A stretch of DNA of 64,000 nt from Erigeron canadensis (GCF_010389155.1 NC_057765.1:22632980-22696979); one strand, 5' to 3'. Numbered from the stretch's first letter, positions 1-9,903 are shown. The notes: a model not told the origin generated them from the letters alone. Program-made: numbers and translations.

Positions 1-2798
1 TTGGATGAAGATGGTGTCATAGACTGTTTCTTAGGTGAGGTGAAACGAGTCTTAGGAGGAGAATTCCTTGGTGAGTGAGTACCAAATCTAGGTTGACTCC
101 CTAATCGATCATAGAATTTAGACGAACTATTAATTCTAACAGGAGGGGATTGATTTTGTTGAGCCATCTTCCTAGGTGAATAACTCCTTTGAGGTGTACG
201 AGAACGACTTGGACTTACACTACTAGAAGTAGTATTCTGTGAAGGTCCCTGTCATTTTGGAGTCTTAGATCTGTTGAAATTAATCCTTTGATCTGTAACA
301 GTAGACTCATCATATGACACATTTTTAAGTAACTTAACATTATTCTATGCATTTTTATTATCAGGATGTCTTTTTGCATATTCCTCACAATAATCCTTTT
401 TATATGCACTCATAAACTTTGGTGAAGCTACTTGTTCAACTAGTTTACCCTTCCCTTTAGTATTAGGAATATCATTAACATCCCTTGACTTGACTTGACT
501 GTCATTCTTAGGATTTTTGACCTTCCTATTTTGACATTCAATAGCTATATGGCCTTTCTCACGACAAGTATAGCATTTCTTTACTTGTTGTTTTCTAGAT
601 TGACCATTCTCTATTTCAGAGATTGGTATACCATACTCCTTCATTTTATTTATGGTGTCAAGCGTCTGTATTGCTTCTTCCATATTTGTTATTGGTTTAA
701 AAGGAGCATAATGTCTATCCTTATATGGAATTTGTTCAGCTAACCATTCTTTTTTATTTTCCACACACCAAACTTTATCAATTATTGTTTTAGGTTCAAT
801 CCTATTTATAGATACTTCTTTATCATAAAAAACTGTATAACACTCTTTCAAAGTATAGTATACTACTTCATCTGGATTAAAAACTAATTTAGTTTGTTGG
901 TGATCTTGTAGAAGTAAATCGGAATCTTTAGACTCATTACTTTCCTTTTCACGGATAACATTTTCAGCAGTTAAACTAGTTGAATTTTCTTTTAGTTTCA
1001 ATATTTCTTGTTTTAAATCTGACACCATTCTACATACGTCAATTATAGAAGATAAAGAACAGGATACCTTCTTATCTGCAGCCTTGCAATCTACCATGTA
1101 TGCAACAAAGTCTTCAGTTGTCATACCTTCAGGTATCTCAAAGTTCTTTATCTGTTCTTCAATGCTCTTCATAGAAATGTCATCAACAGGATTTGATGAC
1201 TCTTCCTTTTCTTCAGATGCTTTTACTGCAGTCATTTGTTCACTCTCAGATCTTACTGTCTCAGCAACATTACACATATTCTTCTGTACTGTCTCAGATG
1301 CACTTTCTTCACTTGAGTACACAGCATAATCAATCGTTGCGGCTACCTCATCATATAATTCTACCATGTAGGCATGATTCGAGGTATCATCGGATTGTGT
1401 ATCCCATTGATAAGTACCATCTGGATTTTGAACAACAACAACCTTTGACTCCGAAAATGGTGACGAAACTGGCTGTTATGGAGTAACAGGATATGTAATC
1501 ATTGCTTGCTTCTTATGATTATTCGGTGTAATACCGCCTTGATTGTAATTTTGACGACCAGCAACAGTATTATCAATCCTCTTAGGTCGTTGACACTCTC
1601 TTGCAAAATGACCAAATCCATCGCAATTATAACATTTCACCATGGATTTGTCAAAACCTTTAGTGCCATTACCTATAGGCCTACCAGTTCTCTGAGTGAA
1701 TCTTCTGACCTTAATAGTAAGCATAGCAAGCTGCCATTGTAGATCCATTTCTTCCAAATCATCAGGATCTATTTGATTGTAATCCTCATCAATTACTGCA
1801 GGATCAGTAACCTTTTCCCCAATAAATGCTTCATGAGCATTACAAAAGGCTGAGTAAATACTCATTCTTCCTTCTGCAGAACTCATACTCATCGGCATAG
1901 AATGGAAAGATTGTGCATTGCTCTTAACATTTGAAATTGTATTGTCATAAGCAACATATCCGGCAATACCATCAGCATCTACTATTGGTGTAGCTTCTGC
2001 ACCACTTAGAAATGCATTATTTCCTGAGCTGGAACTTGCTAAATGAACAGACTTAGCATGATACAAGGATGGATCTTGTGTAAAATCCGAATGAGTGTCT
2101 TTAATCCTTCTCTTCATATCTCTGTTCTTCAGCTTGGAGACTACCTTCTCAAAATCCCATGTACTGTATTCCTGATCATCTTGAAGTTGATGAAAATAAT
2201 CAGTCCAAGTTTTAGGTAGTGAATCCAGAAACTTATCAACTAGCTCAGTTTGAGGATAAACAACTTCAAAGTATGACAATTCAGTGGTTAGATGACTGAA
2301 TCGAATAATAATCTCATCAAGAGATTCCCCTTTCAGTCCATTAAAGGCTTCATATTGACGCTTGTGAAGCTTGATACGATTTTTCTTCAAAGTTACATCA
2401 CCCTCACAATATCTTTCAAAAGCATCCCATAAATCCTTTGAAGTAGTGTACTTTTTAAACAGATGTACACTATCTTGAGGCAATGCCATAGTTAGAGTTG
2501 ACAATGCTTTCCTTTCAACAGCGTATCTTTTACGTTCTTCAATAGGCATATCAAAACCTTGAGTTATTACTCCGTTCTTCTCATATGAAGGCCAATCAAA
2601 ACCTTGAGTTATTACTAGCCACATTTCCATGTCAGTGAGACGAATGTAGTCTTCAAAACGTCTCTTCCACATCCAATAATTTTCCATACGGAAAAGCTTT
2701 GGAGGTGTATTACCCCGACCAACCTCATGATCATGCATGATCATCTGGCTGATAAGTAAGGCATTAGGTGAGTTTGCGGCAGCTGGTAAAGTAGTCAT
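1..2798 (-). pseudogene. gag: gag of element A, interrupted by stops
   Basis: Capsid/nucleocapsid protein of a Copia retrotransposon, which packages element RNA in cytoplasmic particles. The start is the ATG at 2798-2796. One reading frame runs from there to the window edge, broken by TAA at 1476-1478, TAG near 345 and TGA near 253. The N-terminal half holds the plant Copia capsid domain (tryptophan-rich start, then a helical region). A CCHC zinc knuckle, CYNCDGFGHFAREC, follows near residue 400. After the first stop, a second CCHC knuckle, CYTCREKGHIAIEC, appears downstream, followed by a Ser/Arg/Pro-rich tail. The organisation matches the gag of C (27907-31141). The stops make it a pseudogene. 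Each could be a single transition, but the ancestral codons are not known. Confidence 0.85.
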
Positions 2799-2823
2799 TT
2801 CGAATCTTTTGATAACAAATTAA

Positions 2824-3150
2824 ACGAAATAACACTAAGTTCGTGTGATACGAAGTACACGTGGCACGAAGTGAAACACGAAGTACACTTCACACGAAGT
2901 AAAGCACGAACCACACTTACACACGAAGTGAAACACGAAGTACACACGTCACAACCTAAGTCACGAAGGGTAGTTCGTGTTGATGTGGCACGAAGAGCAG
3001 TTCGTGCAGACGTGGCACGAAGTAAACACGAAGTTACTGGATGACGTAAGCACGAACATGAAGTATACCTCGTGCTGACGTAAGCACGAAGTGACACACG
3101 AAGGAGAGCACGAAGAAGCGAATTAACACGAATTTCGAACGAAATTGCAA
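2824..3150 (-). repeat. Leader of element A: CACGAAG motif array
   Basis: Between the PBS and the gag ATG I count 12 exact copies of CACGAAG on the plus strand, plus near copies (CACGAAC, TACGAAG). Inverted copies (TTCGTG) sit close to some of them, so short hairpins such as TTCGTG-9 nt-CACGAA can form near 2974-2995 and 3001-3020. The spacing is irregular (about 15-40 bp). There is no ORF of note; the short translated stretch here is motif-driven. The LTR of the same element carries the related CACGAGG/CACGAAGG words. Confidence 0.75.
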
Positions 3151-3196
3151 TCAATAGCCAATCAAACGATCTTAAACCTTCTGGTAATCAACCTTA

Positions 3197-3210
3197 GGGC
3201 TCTAATACCA
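3197..3210 (-). other. Primer-binding site of element A
   Basis: The minus strand reads TGGTATTAGAGCCC two bases inside the LTR. It matches the 3' end of initiator-Met tRNA (usual Copia form TGGTATCAGAGC) with one change. It fixes the 5' LTR boundary and the minus orientation. Confidence 0.85.
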
Positions 3211-3212
3211 CT

Positions 3213-3896
3213 TGTAAGGTGCCCTATTGTTGCGTGGATCGTAATAAGACGTGATTCGTTATGTCAAAAGTGCGGAATCCTCTTGAGATAACTAGATTAC
3301 TATTGCCTTTTGTTGATTAATAAGCAATTAACCAACCCAAGGAGATGCACAAGGCTTGTGGTTCGTGTAGGAGATCACACGAAGGAACAAATAACCTTAG
3401 CTCGTTAATTCGTGAATAACTCTCAAGAATTCGTAAATTATTAACCTAATTTCGTAGATTAGGTCTTGTATTTATACTAATTGATATTGGGTTCGTGTGG
3501 GCTTAGGCCTTAATCGTGTAATTAGGCCCGAAACAATAACTAATTGATTTGCCCCGTGCTGACGTCAGCACGAGGTTTATCCTTCACACTGATGACGTCA
3601 GCACGAGGGACGACCTTTAGTTCTTTGTTTGACTTTGTTTGACTCGTACATAACATCCAATCACCGTTTAAGTGTTCTATGACACTTATAAACCTTGATT
3701 CTATGTTCTTGTACCTGCAAAACAATATATAACACACAAACACAATACAAAACACAAACAGATATTATATTGAAGTTCAAACGTAATCATTAAATATCAA
3801 CACAAGTTCTTATTTAAATGATTACACACAAGTTCCTAAATACGTAAACAATAATCAAATCTATGTTGCGATTGTCACAATGAATCTGCATCTACA
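3213..3896 (-). repeat. 5' LTR of element A (684 bp)
   Basis: Begins TGTAAGGTGCCC next to the PBS and ends GCATCTACA at 3896. The outer end resembles the ends of LTR B (GCACTAACA) and LTR C (GCATCAACA), supporting the boundary and a shared family. No partner LTR is in the window, so age cannot be estimated. Confidence 0.8.
3469..3600 (-). promoter_or_regulatory. LTR A core promoter with two TGACGTCA sites
   Basis: TATAAATA on the minus strand (3469-3476). Upstream lie two TGACGTCA octamers, at 3560-3567 and 3593-3600, 33 bp apart. The first is the centre of a perfect 18-bp palindrome, CGTGCTGACGTCAGCACG (3555-3572); the second keeps the right half, GTCAGCACGAGG. TGACGTCA is the classic bZIP (TGA/CREB-type) site. 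The distance from the TATA box, about 85-125 bp, suits U3 activator sites. Regulation by bZIP factors is an inference. Confidence 0.6.
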
Positions 3897-5112
3897 CTTC
3901 GGTCTCTGGCATTCCCTAGCAAAGTGTCCAAAGCCTTCACAGTTGTAACACTTTATCTTTGACTTATCAAAGCCAAGCTTAGAACCCACGACCTTATGCC
4001 CTGTCCTTGATAAGAACCGTTTAGCCCGAAGAGTGAGCATAGCCATTTGCCATTGCAGATCCATCTCTTCTAAGTCCAAAGGATCAATTTGCACATAGTC
4101 TCCATTTATAAGACTAGGGTCCTGAACCTTTCCATGGATAAACTGTTCATATGATGACATAAATGACGCAAGAACTAATAAGTGACTTTCCGCATTTTTG
4201 ACACTTATAGGCATGGTGGAACGAGCACTGGAAGTAGAATATCCATGATTGCCTAAACTATCGTTTTGACTTGAAACAAGGCATATGTTCCCCTCAGAAT
4301 CAACAGAGATCTTTTGTAAGTCGACATCTTCACTCATGAAAGCCTTGGTGCTTTCATCAGGAGAACTTGTACTTACATTGATCGAAGGCCTACCGTAATA
4401 AAGCTCGGGAATCTGAGCATTATTATATCATGCTTCCTTCCTATTTTGTTTCATTTCTTGTCCCATGAACTTAGCAACTATTTGAGTTAAAGATAGACCG
4501 TCGAAATCTGCTTTCTCTTGCAAAGTGGTAATATAGTGATTCCACTTTTCTGGCAAAGAGCTCAAAAATTTCTCGACCTTCTCTTCCTCAGAATACATAA
4601 CCTCAAATGCTTGCAACTCATCTTCCTCAGTGGTAATATTGTGTGATTAGTTGATGTAAGTTTTCACTTCTTAACCCATTAAATACATTATACTGATGCT
4701 TTAGAAGGTCTTTTCTATTCTTTTTAAGTGTTTCATCCCCTTCACAATGATTTTTTAGTGCTAACCAAAGTTCTTTAGAAGTATTAAATCTGTTAAACAA
4801 ATGTAATATATCTTGTGGCAATGACATTTTTAAACATGAAAGTGCCTTTTTCTCAGCCTCATATAGTTTCTTATCGGATTCAGTCATATCTTGATAACCA
4901 TATACTTTGGTAACACCACTGTCCTCATATGTTGGGGCTTTATATCCTTCAGTCATACAAGTCCACATCCTAATATCGGTGAATTGCATAAAGTATTCAA
5001 ATCGACCGTTCTAAGAAAAGTATTGGTCTATGATCATTAGCTTGGGTGGTGAATTACCCTTACCAGTCTCATGGTCCATTAGTATTAATTGGTTAAGATG
5101 ATTTGCAGCCAT
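3897..5112 (-). pseudogene. gag: gag of element B, decayed and truncated by A
   Basis: The start is inferred at the ATG 5112-5110, because the reading frame from there encodes the same N-terminal region as A and C (a DHETGKGNSPPKL-like segment). An in-frame TAG follows at codon 34. The frame then runs 4989-4627, shifts, and continues 4616-4428 and 4337-3897 with a TGA between. The capsid region (4989-4428) is recognisable, and the first zinc knuckle, CYNCEGFGHFAREC, is intact near 3920-3965. The protein is then cut by LTR A right after the knuckle. The ten residues after the knuckle in the open frame are LTR sequence. A non-functional gag remnant. Confidence 0.8.
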
Positions 5113-5147
5113 TGTGTATGTGGTTTAACTTATAAACACACAAAACA

Positions 5148-5430
5148 AGAACACGCAAACTAGGAACACGCAAATGAAACACGCAAGAATGTAGGAACAC
5201 GCAAACACCAGGAACACGCAAATGGTCCCAGGAACGCGCATAATTCTGAGAACACGCAAACTAGGAGAAACGCGCACCGTTCAAGAAACACACAAAAACT
5301 CAAAAACTCTCAAAATTTCAAGAGCAAGCAAAATACAAGAACACACAAAAACCTTGGTAATAACGAAACGCGCACGAAGGTACTAGTGTTCAAGAACACG
5401 CATAGTACACTTATTAAGAACACGCAAACA
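5148..5430 (-). repeat. Leader of element B: AACACGCA motif array
   Basis: Eleven copies of AACRCGCA (mostly GGAACACGCAAA on the plus strand) lie between the gag start and the PBS, mostly direct repeats 12-40 bp apart. The same word recurs in the LTR of this element (around 6058-6070) and there also in inverted form (TGCGTGTTT). The stretch 5431-5644 is AT-rich leader in which I see no ORF or motif. Confidence 0.75.
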
Positions 5431-5644
5431 CCACTTTCCCACAATTTCTTAGATCCCGAGCCCAATATTGCTCAAGGAAACACGAGATTATGAGAAAATG
5501 TTACTAGGATAGAGATTAATCAATATTTGGCAACAAGTTTGAACCTTTCTTTCAAAATCGTGCCCAAAGATTAATTTTCACCTAACTCACGCAAATAAAA
5601 GGATACCACAAAACCGTTGTCAATCTCTAACCATGGTTATAAAA

Positions 5645-5661
5645 GCCTGGCTCTGAAACCA
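5645..5661 (-). other. Primer-binding site of element B
   Basis: The minus strand reads TGGTTTCAGAGCCAGGC, two bases inside the LTR start TGTAAGTCCC. It fits initiator-Met tRNA with one mismatch and extends further than in the other elements. Confidence 0.8.
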
Positions 5662-6035
5662 GTTGTAAGTCCCTCTGATCTTGCACTACTATCAAACCAG
5701 AGATCGACTTAAGGATATGTCGAGGTGCGGAAATTCCTCGAGATAACCTACGGTTTATATATCTACCTTTAGATGATATATATATATCACTATATATATA
5801 TATATATCTTTTACGTGATGATAAAAACTCCGGGAACGGCTCTCCGGATGCACCTTACCAAACACGTGGTAACTTGCAATCTACGAGCCGTTTGGGGGCC
5901 GGGTGTATGTTTGCGGTTCGTGCACGAGACGAGTATTACCCACGAGATCAACCGTGCGTGTTCTTAGTTTTCTCACTCTAGGATTTGGTCATTTCTCTCT
6001 CTACACTCTTGTTGGAACATGCATACACACACCCT

Positions 6036-6135
6036 CTATTTATAGGCAAAGACTTAGGAACACGCAAATGGCACTTTGTGTGTTCTTAAACACGCAGGCC
6101 CATGCGTGTTTCTGGGCCCAAGCCCATTAGGGTTT
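6036..6135 (-). promoter_or_regulatory. LTR B promoter: TATA, site II and telo-box
   Basis: On the minus strand: CTATAAATAG (6036-6045), then upstream TGGGCC (6097-6102), TGGGCTTGGGCCCA (6113-6126) and AAACCCTAA (6127-6135). Site II (TGGGCY) next to a telo-box is the architecture of plant translation-machinery genes active in dividing cells. The central part is a palindrome with 9-bp arms, AAACACGCA and TGCGTGTTT (6088-6111), flanking GGCCCA. The regulation is inferred from motif identity only. Confidence 0.6.
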
Positions 6136-6345
6136 TGGCCTGTTTGCGTGTTTCTGTGGGCATAGCATACTTTTGCTTGTTTCCACAGAAACTCTCAAAC
6201 CATTTGAGAGTTCCTGAGAACAAGCATATTTTTGCTTGTTTCTTAGAAACTCTCAAATGAATATTTGAGTGTCCTTACATTGACCAAGCAAGACTTTTTG
6301 CTTGTTCCTAAGAACCCTCAAATAGCACTTAGGATATGGTGAGTA

Positions 6346-6675
6346 AATGTCTTTACTGCTGTCAAGACGCAGAACCAACATTGTACTCTGAGTTAATGTC
6401 TTTACTGCTGTCAAGACGCAGAACCGACATTAACTCAACTAATGCTTTAACTGCTGTAAAGATACGCAGAACTAGCATTAGCCTTTGACACACTTAAACT
6501 GCTGTGAATACGCAGAAACAATGTCGACAATATTACCTATTGGAAGTGTGTATATGAGAATAATGTTCAAACTACTGCAAATACGCAGCAACACAAATGT
6601 CTTAACTTTCTTCTGGAAGTACATTAAGTTAATATCTCAACTGCTGTAAATACGCAAAAACAATATTAACTTAAT
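6346..6675 (-). repeat. Tandem stem-loop array in U3 of LTR B
   Basis: Six diverged units of roughly 45-70 bp share the core CTGCTGTnAAnACGCAG, itself able to pair CTGC with GCAG. The core is flanked by arms that differ between units yet stay complementary. Examples are AGTTAATGTC/GACATTAACT (6391-6400/6426-6435), CTAATGCT/AGCATTAG (6439-6446/6474-6481) and ATTAAGTTAATAT/ATATTAACTTAAT (6623-6635/6663-6675). Units 4 and 5 pair only weakly. In the RNA this region lies in the 3' untranslated U3. Confidence 0.7.
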
Positions 6676-6885
6676 GACTCTTTACGTGTAATGTCTAAAA
6701 CCTGCAAAGTACAAATAATAAACAATCATATAAACATAAGTTGGAGCCCAATTGGCTTACACAAAATATGCCAGGGTAATATTAAGACAAACGATAATTA
6801 CAAGATAATTACATGACTTGAAATTATACACAAATATACAACACATATCTAGAATGCTCATGTCACCGAGAATCATGCACTAACA

Positions 6886-7033
6886 ATGAGAAGTTGTAAA
6901 ACATTTATTTTTCGCGTGAGTCTTTCTCGTATGAACTTAAGACTTAGGGAAACCTAATACCTAGTGTTTTATCACTCTAATATGAGTTTTAATTCACAAT
7001 ATAACACACTTGAAAAATTGGAAGATTTAAATG
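6886..7033. other. Short spacer between element B and the SINE
   Basis: An AT-rich 148-bp stretch with no ORF or repeat I can identify. It is probably the older host or TE sequence into which both B and the SINE inserted. Confidence 0.4.
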
Positions 7034-7108
7034 AAACCAGTTGGGTTGGATCAGTGGTTGGAGTCCTTGCCATTGGAGACAAAGGTCAAGAGTTCGATCC
7101 TCATGCCC
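7034..7108 (+). mobile_element. tRNA-derived SINE, 5' part
   Basis: Contains pol III internal promoter boxes: A box TGGATCAGTGG (7047-7057) and B box GAGTTCGATCC (7090-7100). It is cut at TGCCC (7104-7108) by LTR C. The same five bases restart the SINE body at 32146. The start at 7034 is approximate, and I found no convincing target duplication for the SINE itself. Confidence 0.75.
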
Positions 7109-7725
7109 TGTGAGTCCCTCGATAGCTACAGATCACTCTCGAGATCGTATTGTTATGTCGTGAGTGCGGAATCCTCACGAGATAACTAGTTTTATTAGTT
7201 ATTGTGTATATCGCTAATTATCAAGTAAATAATCAGCCGTATGATGCTATATTCATTTCTATAAGCTATAGAACGAACTTAGTCGCCTGGTGTATGTGTA
7301 TGTCGAATGTGATACCTCAATTTAGGGTATTCAGTCGTATATATATGTTTCAGATCGAAACTGGGCTTGTTGGGCTTTGTTCTTACGAACTTAGCAGCCC
7401 AGCCCATGTAACGAAGTTAATCTTCGTTTGTACCAAACGAAGTTTATCTTCGTTATCTTCGTTGGATGTAAGACTTGGTTATATTCCTAAATGTTTCATC
7501 AACAAGGAATCCTAACACATATTATGTTTGTACTTGTATAACACACAACAAACATCATTCATAACATATATATAACACCAAAACATGTAATCGATCATTA
7601 CCAAAACATAAAGTCCATAATCTATCAATTACATATATATAGATACGACATAAAGTAACATACTGTCTTAATCTAAAAGACAGATCAAATCTAAGTTGCT
7701 GTTGTCACATCAACGTGCATCAACA
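7109..7725 (-). repeat. 3' LTR of element C (617 bp)
   Basis: TGTGAGTCCC...GCATCAACA, nearly identical to 31527-32145. A TATA box on the minus strand lies at 7338-7346. Upstream at 7410-7463 are stacked hairpins: AACGAAG/CTTCGTT twice with 5-nt loops, alternatively CTTCGTTTG/CAAACGAAG. Site II-like GGGCTGGGCT lies between them and the TATA box. Confidence 0.92.
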
Positions 7726-7741
7726 AACTCCCCCTTGACAG
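7726..7741 (-). other. Polypurine tract of element C
   Basis: The minus strand reads TGTCAAGGGGGAGTT directly before the 3' LTR, the plus-strand DNA priming site. It confirms that this copy is the 3' LTR. The 197 bp from here to the third-gene stop is 3' untranslated sequence without other features. Confidence 0.85.
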
Positions 7742-7938
7742 CAGCATCTTCGATTTCTTCAGTCTTCAAAATCTGGTCACCCATCAAATAACAATCTTCT
7801 GCTATTTGCATGGATATCTTCATGTAAGCAAAGTTGAAGAATCTTACGATAACGGCTATCTTCATGCTTCCAAAATGGCAAGAATGAACATTCTGTATCG
7901 TATAACTTCCTTAGATCATTTCTTGAGAAGTTCACCAA

Positions 7939-8882
7939 CTACATCGGATCATATACTTTTCTCAACAAAATCTTCTTCTTCGAGTCTGCATACATCTTCG
8001 CTTCACCAGAGTTTCGATCAATTTTCCAATTATCCATCTTGTCCAAGACGTCTTGTGCCCATTTCTTGGCAGGGACTTTGATCATACACTTGACGTCATG
8101 TTGAACATACTCAACAGTTTTATCTGGCTTGACCACTCTTTTCTTCGGTCTTTGTTCAATCTTAAACTGCGGTTTGTCTGAATCTTTCATGTTCTTTCTC
8201 AACCAGAAATCATTACAAAGATTCTTACCGACAACATCAGCTAAACCATCATCACTTGGATTGATAATCCAATTATTTCCATGTTCATGTAAGTCTTCTT
8301 CACATAAACTCCTGAAATGTCTCTTACACCAAGATAAGTACTGACAACCTTCTGGTCTTTTAAGAACAAACAGCTTCAGTTCATCATCATAGAACCAACT
8401 CCAGATGATTGTCTTGTACTTTGCAGCATCTTTGTCTGAGATATGATTCCAATACAAATTTGGTTTCCAAGTTTCCCTATCAACTATCCATTCATTAATT
8501 CTTCTCTCGGGCACATGTCTATCAACCACATGTAATGGATCATCATCTCTGAGAGGAACTGGAAAATCATTTGGACTGAATGGTCTTGTCAAGTTAATCT
8601 CATAATCAGAAGGAATCAATGCATCACCATTCTTAGCATATACAACAAAGTGTAAAACTTTAGTTTGGCTACTGAATGGAACTTGAAGCATTCTTTCCCG
8701 AACATCTGATGTCTTCAGATCTAACACCCTACTTTCTTCAATCGATGGATCTTCAGGAATTGAGTCCCAAACTTCATCAAACCCATAAGGCTTCTTGAAT
8801 ATGTTTAGGTTTGGTTCAGGAACAAATTCACCTTCCTCGAGCTCATCACCATCAAAGAATAAATCTGTATAATCTGGATCAT
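7939..8882 (-). pseudogene. Third gene of element C, exon 3
   Basis: About 315 codons, ending at the stop at 7939. It begins at 8882, right after an acceptor-like CATCTTAATAG. The first residues are acidic (DDPDYTDLFFDGDELEEG). The middle is Trp-rich, with Cys and His present but no zinc-finger spacing, and the tail is basic. No signal peptide or membrane segment is visible. The upstream part of the open frame, 8994-8883, is AT-rich and looks like intron. If spliced as proposed, it continues exon 2 in frame. I do not recognise a function; it lies where SIRE elements carry their envelope-like ORF. Confidence 0.65.
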
Positions 8883-9061
8883 CTATTAAGATGTACACAA
8901 AATGAACACCAGAATACAAAGAATAATCATGATAATTATAATAAAGATGAAATGTAATTGTATTGAAATAAGATAGATTACATTTACATGTCATAACTTA
9001 TTACATACAATCGAATATACATTCTATCTAAATAATCTTTATCATAATCAAAATCAGAAAC
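8883..9061 (-). other. Predicted intron 2 of the third gene (179 bp)
   Basis: Minus-strand donor G|GTTTCTG at 9061 and acceptor CATCTTAATAG ending at 8883. The intervening sequence is strongly AT-rich and full of stops, as in plant introns. Joining 9062 to 8882 keeps one open frame across both ORFs. The donor is non-ideal (GTTTCT), so the call needs RNA evidence. Confidence 0.6.
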
Positions 9062-9903
9062 CTGAATCACGAGGAACACCAGAAGGACCAACACCAACAC
9101 TAGAAGGACCAGCATGAGAAGTATCACCTCCTGTCTCCCCCTCAATCTCTACACCCTTTCCTTTGTCTTCAACTGGGCGAGAATCATTCCTATCACTAGC
9201 ATTATCAGCATCATCATCGTCATTCTGACGTCTTGGTTGAACCGCTGACAATCTACAAATCTCTTCAGGAACTTCTCCCCCTTGATTCTTGACCCAGTTG
9301 ATCAAAAATGTCAAGGCTGCTCGGGTATCGGTGAGATCAGACTCCAAAGTACGAACCTGAGTCTCCAGAAGATCAACACGACAAACAAGCGAAGAATCTG
9401 AAGGAAGTCTGTAGGATAAGGAAGGAGCCACCAGAGGACGCAATACTTGTGCTTGAGAAACAGCATAAATAACAGCAGCAGTTGGTCTTGGAGGATCAGG
9501 AATCGCTACTGAAGTAGCTTCAGCAACACGTCTACGCTTAGTTCTGGTATACTTAAGATCAGTACCCCCTGTCCGTTTCACCGGACTAACCGAACTGCTC
9601 TGTTCACGGGATCATCCATATCGTCAAAAATTCCACGCAGTTCAGAATCATTTTGAGCAGCAACATCAGAATCAATCTGAGCAGCACGGTCAGGAATATG
9701 GCTATATGCATCATGAACGGAGTGAGCTGAATCAGAAACAGCAGGAACAGCATGACATGCCTTACTCCGACGCTCTCTATGTAAAGCAGCACCTTCTTGA
9801 ACAAAAGACTGATGTGAATGATCACTTTCGGAAGCAGCAGAGACATCATGAACCAACTTAGTTCGACGCTCATTCCGAGGGGCATCAGAACCGTCTGAAC
9901 TAT
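9062..9903 (-). pseudogene. Third gene of element C, exon 2, distal part
   Basis: Two overlapping ORFs (9903-9578 and 9581-9054) in adjacent frames look like one coding region with a 1-nt indel near 9580-9590. The first part is charged and low-complexity. The second has a basic stretch (TRTKRRR) resembling a nuclear localisation signal. A heptad-like segment follows (VDLLETQVRTLESDLTDTR), likely coiled coil, and then an Asp- and Gly-rich tail. It resumes the frame of 12285-13246 after the E insertion. The frameshift makes this copy non-functional unless corrected. Confidence 0.65.

Larger units (their letters stand above)
1..3896 (-). mobile_element. Element A: SIRE-like Copia retrotransposon, 5' part
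   Basis: The minus strand reads 5' LTR (3896 to 3213), PBS, repeat-rich leader, then gag running off the left edge of the window. Pol and the 3' LTR lie outside. The LTR end next to the PBS is TG, and the outer end is CA at 3896. Immediately beyond it, the gag zinc knuckle of element B is cut, so A is nested inside B in the same orientation. The insertion duplication should be CTTCG (3897-3901), to be matched at the unseen 3' end. The SIRE-like label rests on the gag type (two zinc knuckles far apart, Ser/Arg-rich tail), which matches C. Confidence 0.85.
3897..6885 (-). mobile_element. Element B: SIRE-like Copia retrotransposon, 5' part, split by A
   Basis: The minus strand reads 5' LTR (6885 to 5664), PBS, leader and a decayed gag that is cut at 3897 by the 5' LTR of A. 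The rest of B should lie left of the window beyond A's 3' LTR. The predicted target duplication next to the LTR is ATGAG (6886-6890). The gag resembles A and C but carries more frameshifts, consistent with B being older than A, as the nesting also requires. Confidence 0.8.
5664..6885 (-). repeat. 5' LTR of element B (1222 bp)
   Basis: Starts TGTAAGTCCCTC and ends GCACTAACA. The tail TGTCACCGAGAATCATGCACTAACA is cognate to the tails of LTRs A and C. It contains a promoter near 6036-6135 and a stem-loop array at 6346-6675. A simple AT run sits at 5776-5808. Short ORFs read through it on the plus strand look like chance ORFs. Confidence 0.8.

Noticed and set aside
215..1486. Small ORFs on both strands over gag A (e.g. 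495-743, 1084-1329, 1193-1486)
   Set aside because: Shadows of the gag reading frame with no domain of their own.
2795..3154. 119-codon ORF with repeated Thr-Ser-Cys words
   Set aside because: Produced by the CACGAAG motif array in the leader of A.
5773..6130. Plus-strand ORFs in LTR B
   Set aside because: Opposite to the element, no codon bias or domain, inside a clear LTR.
7047..7100. A tRNA gene
   Set aside because: A and B boxes are present, but no acceptor stem or anticodon arm folds; the context is a SINE head.
7204..7515. 103-codon plus-strand ORF in LTR C, also in the other LTR
   Set aside because: Present in both LTRs simply because the LTRs are duplicates; it spans the promoter hairpins.
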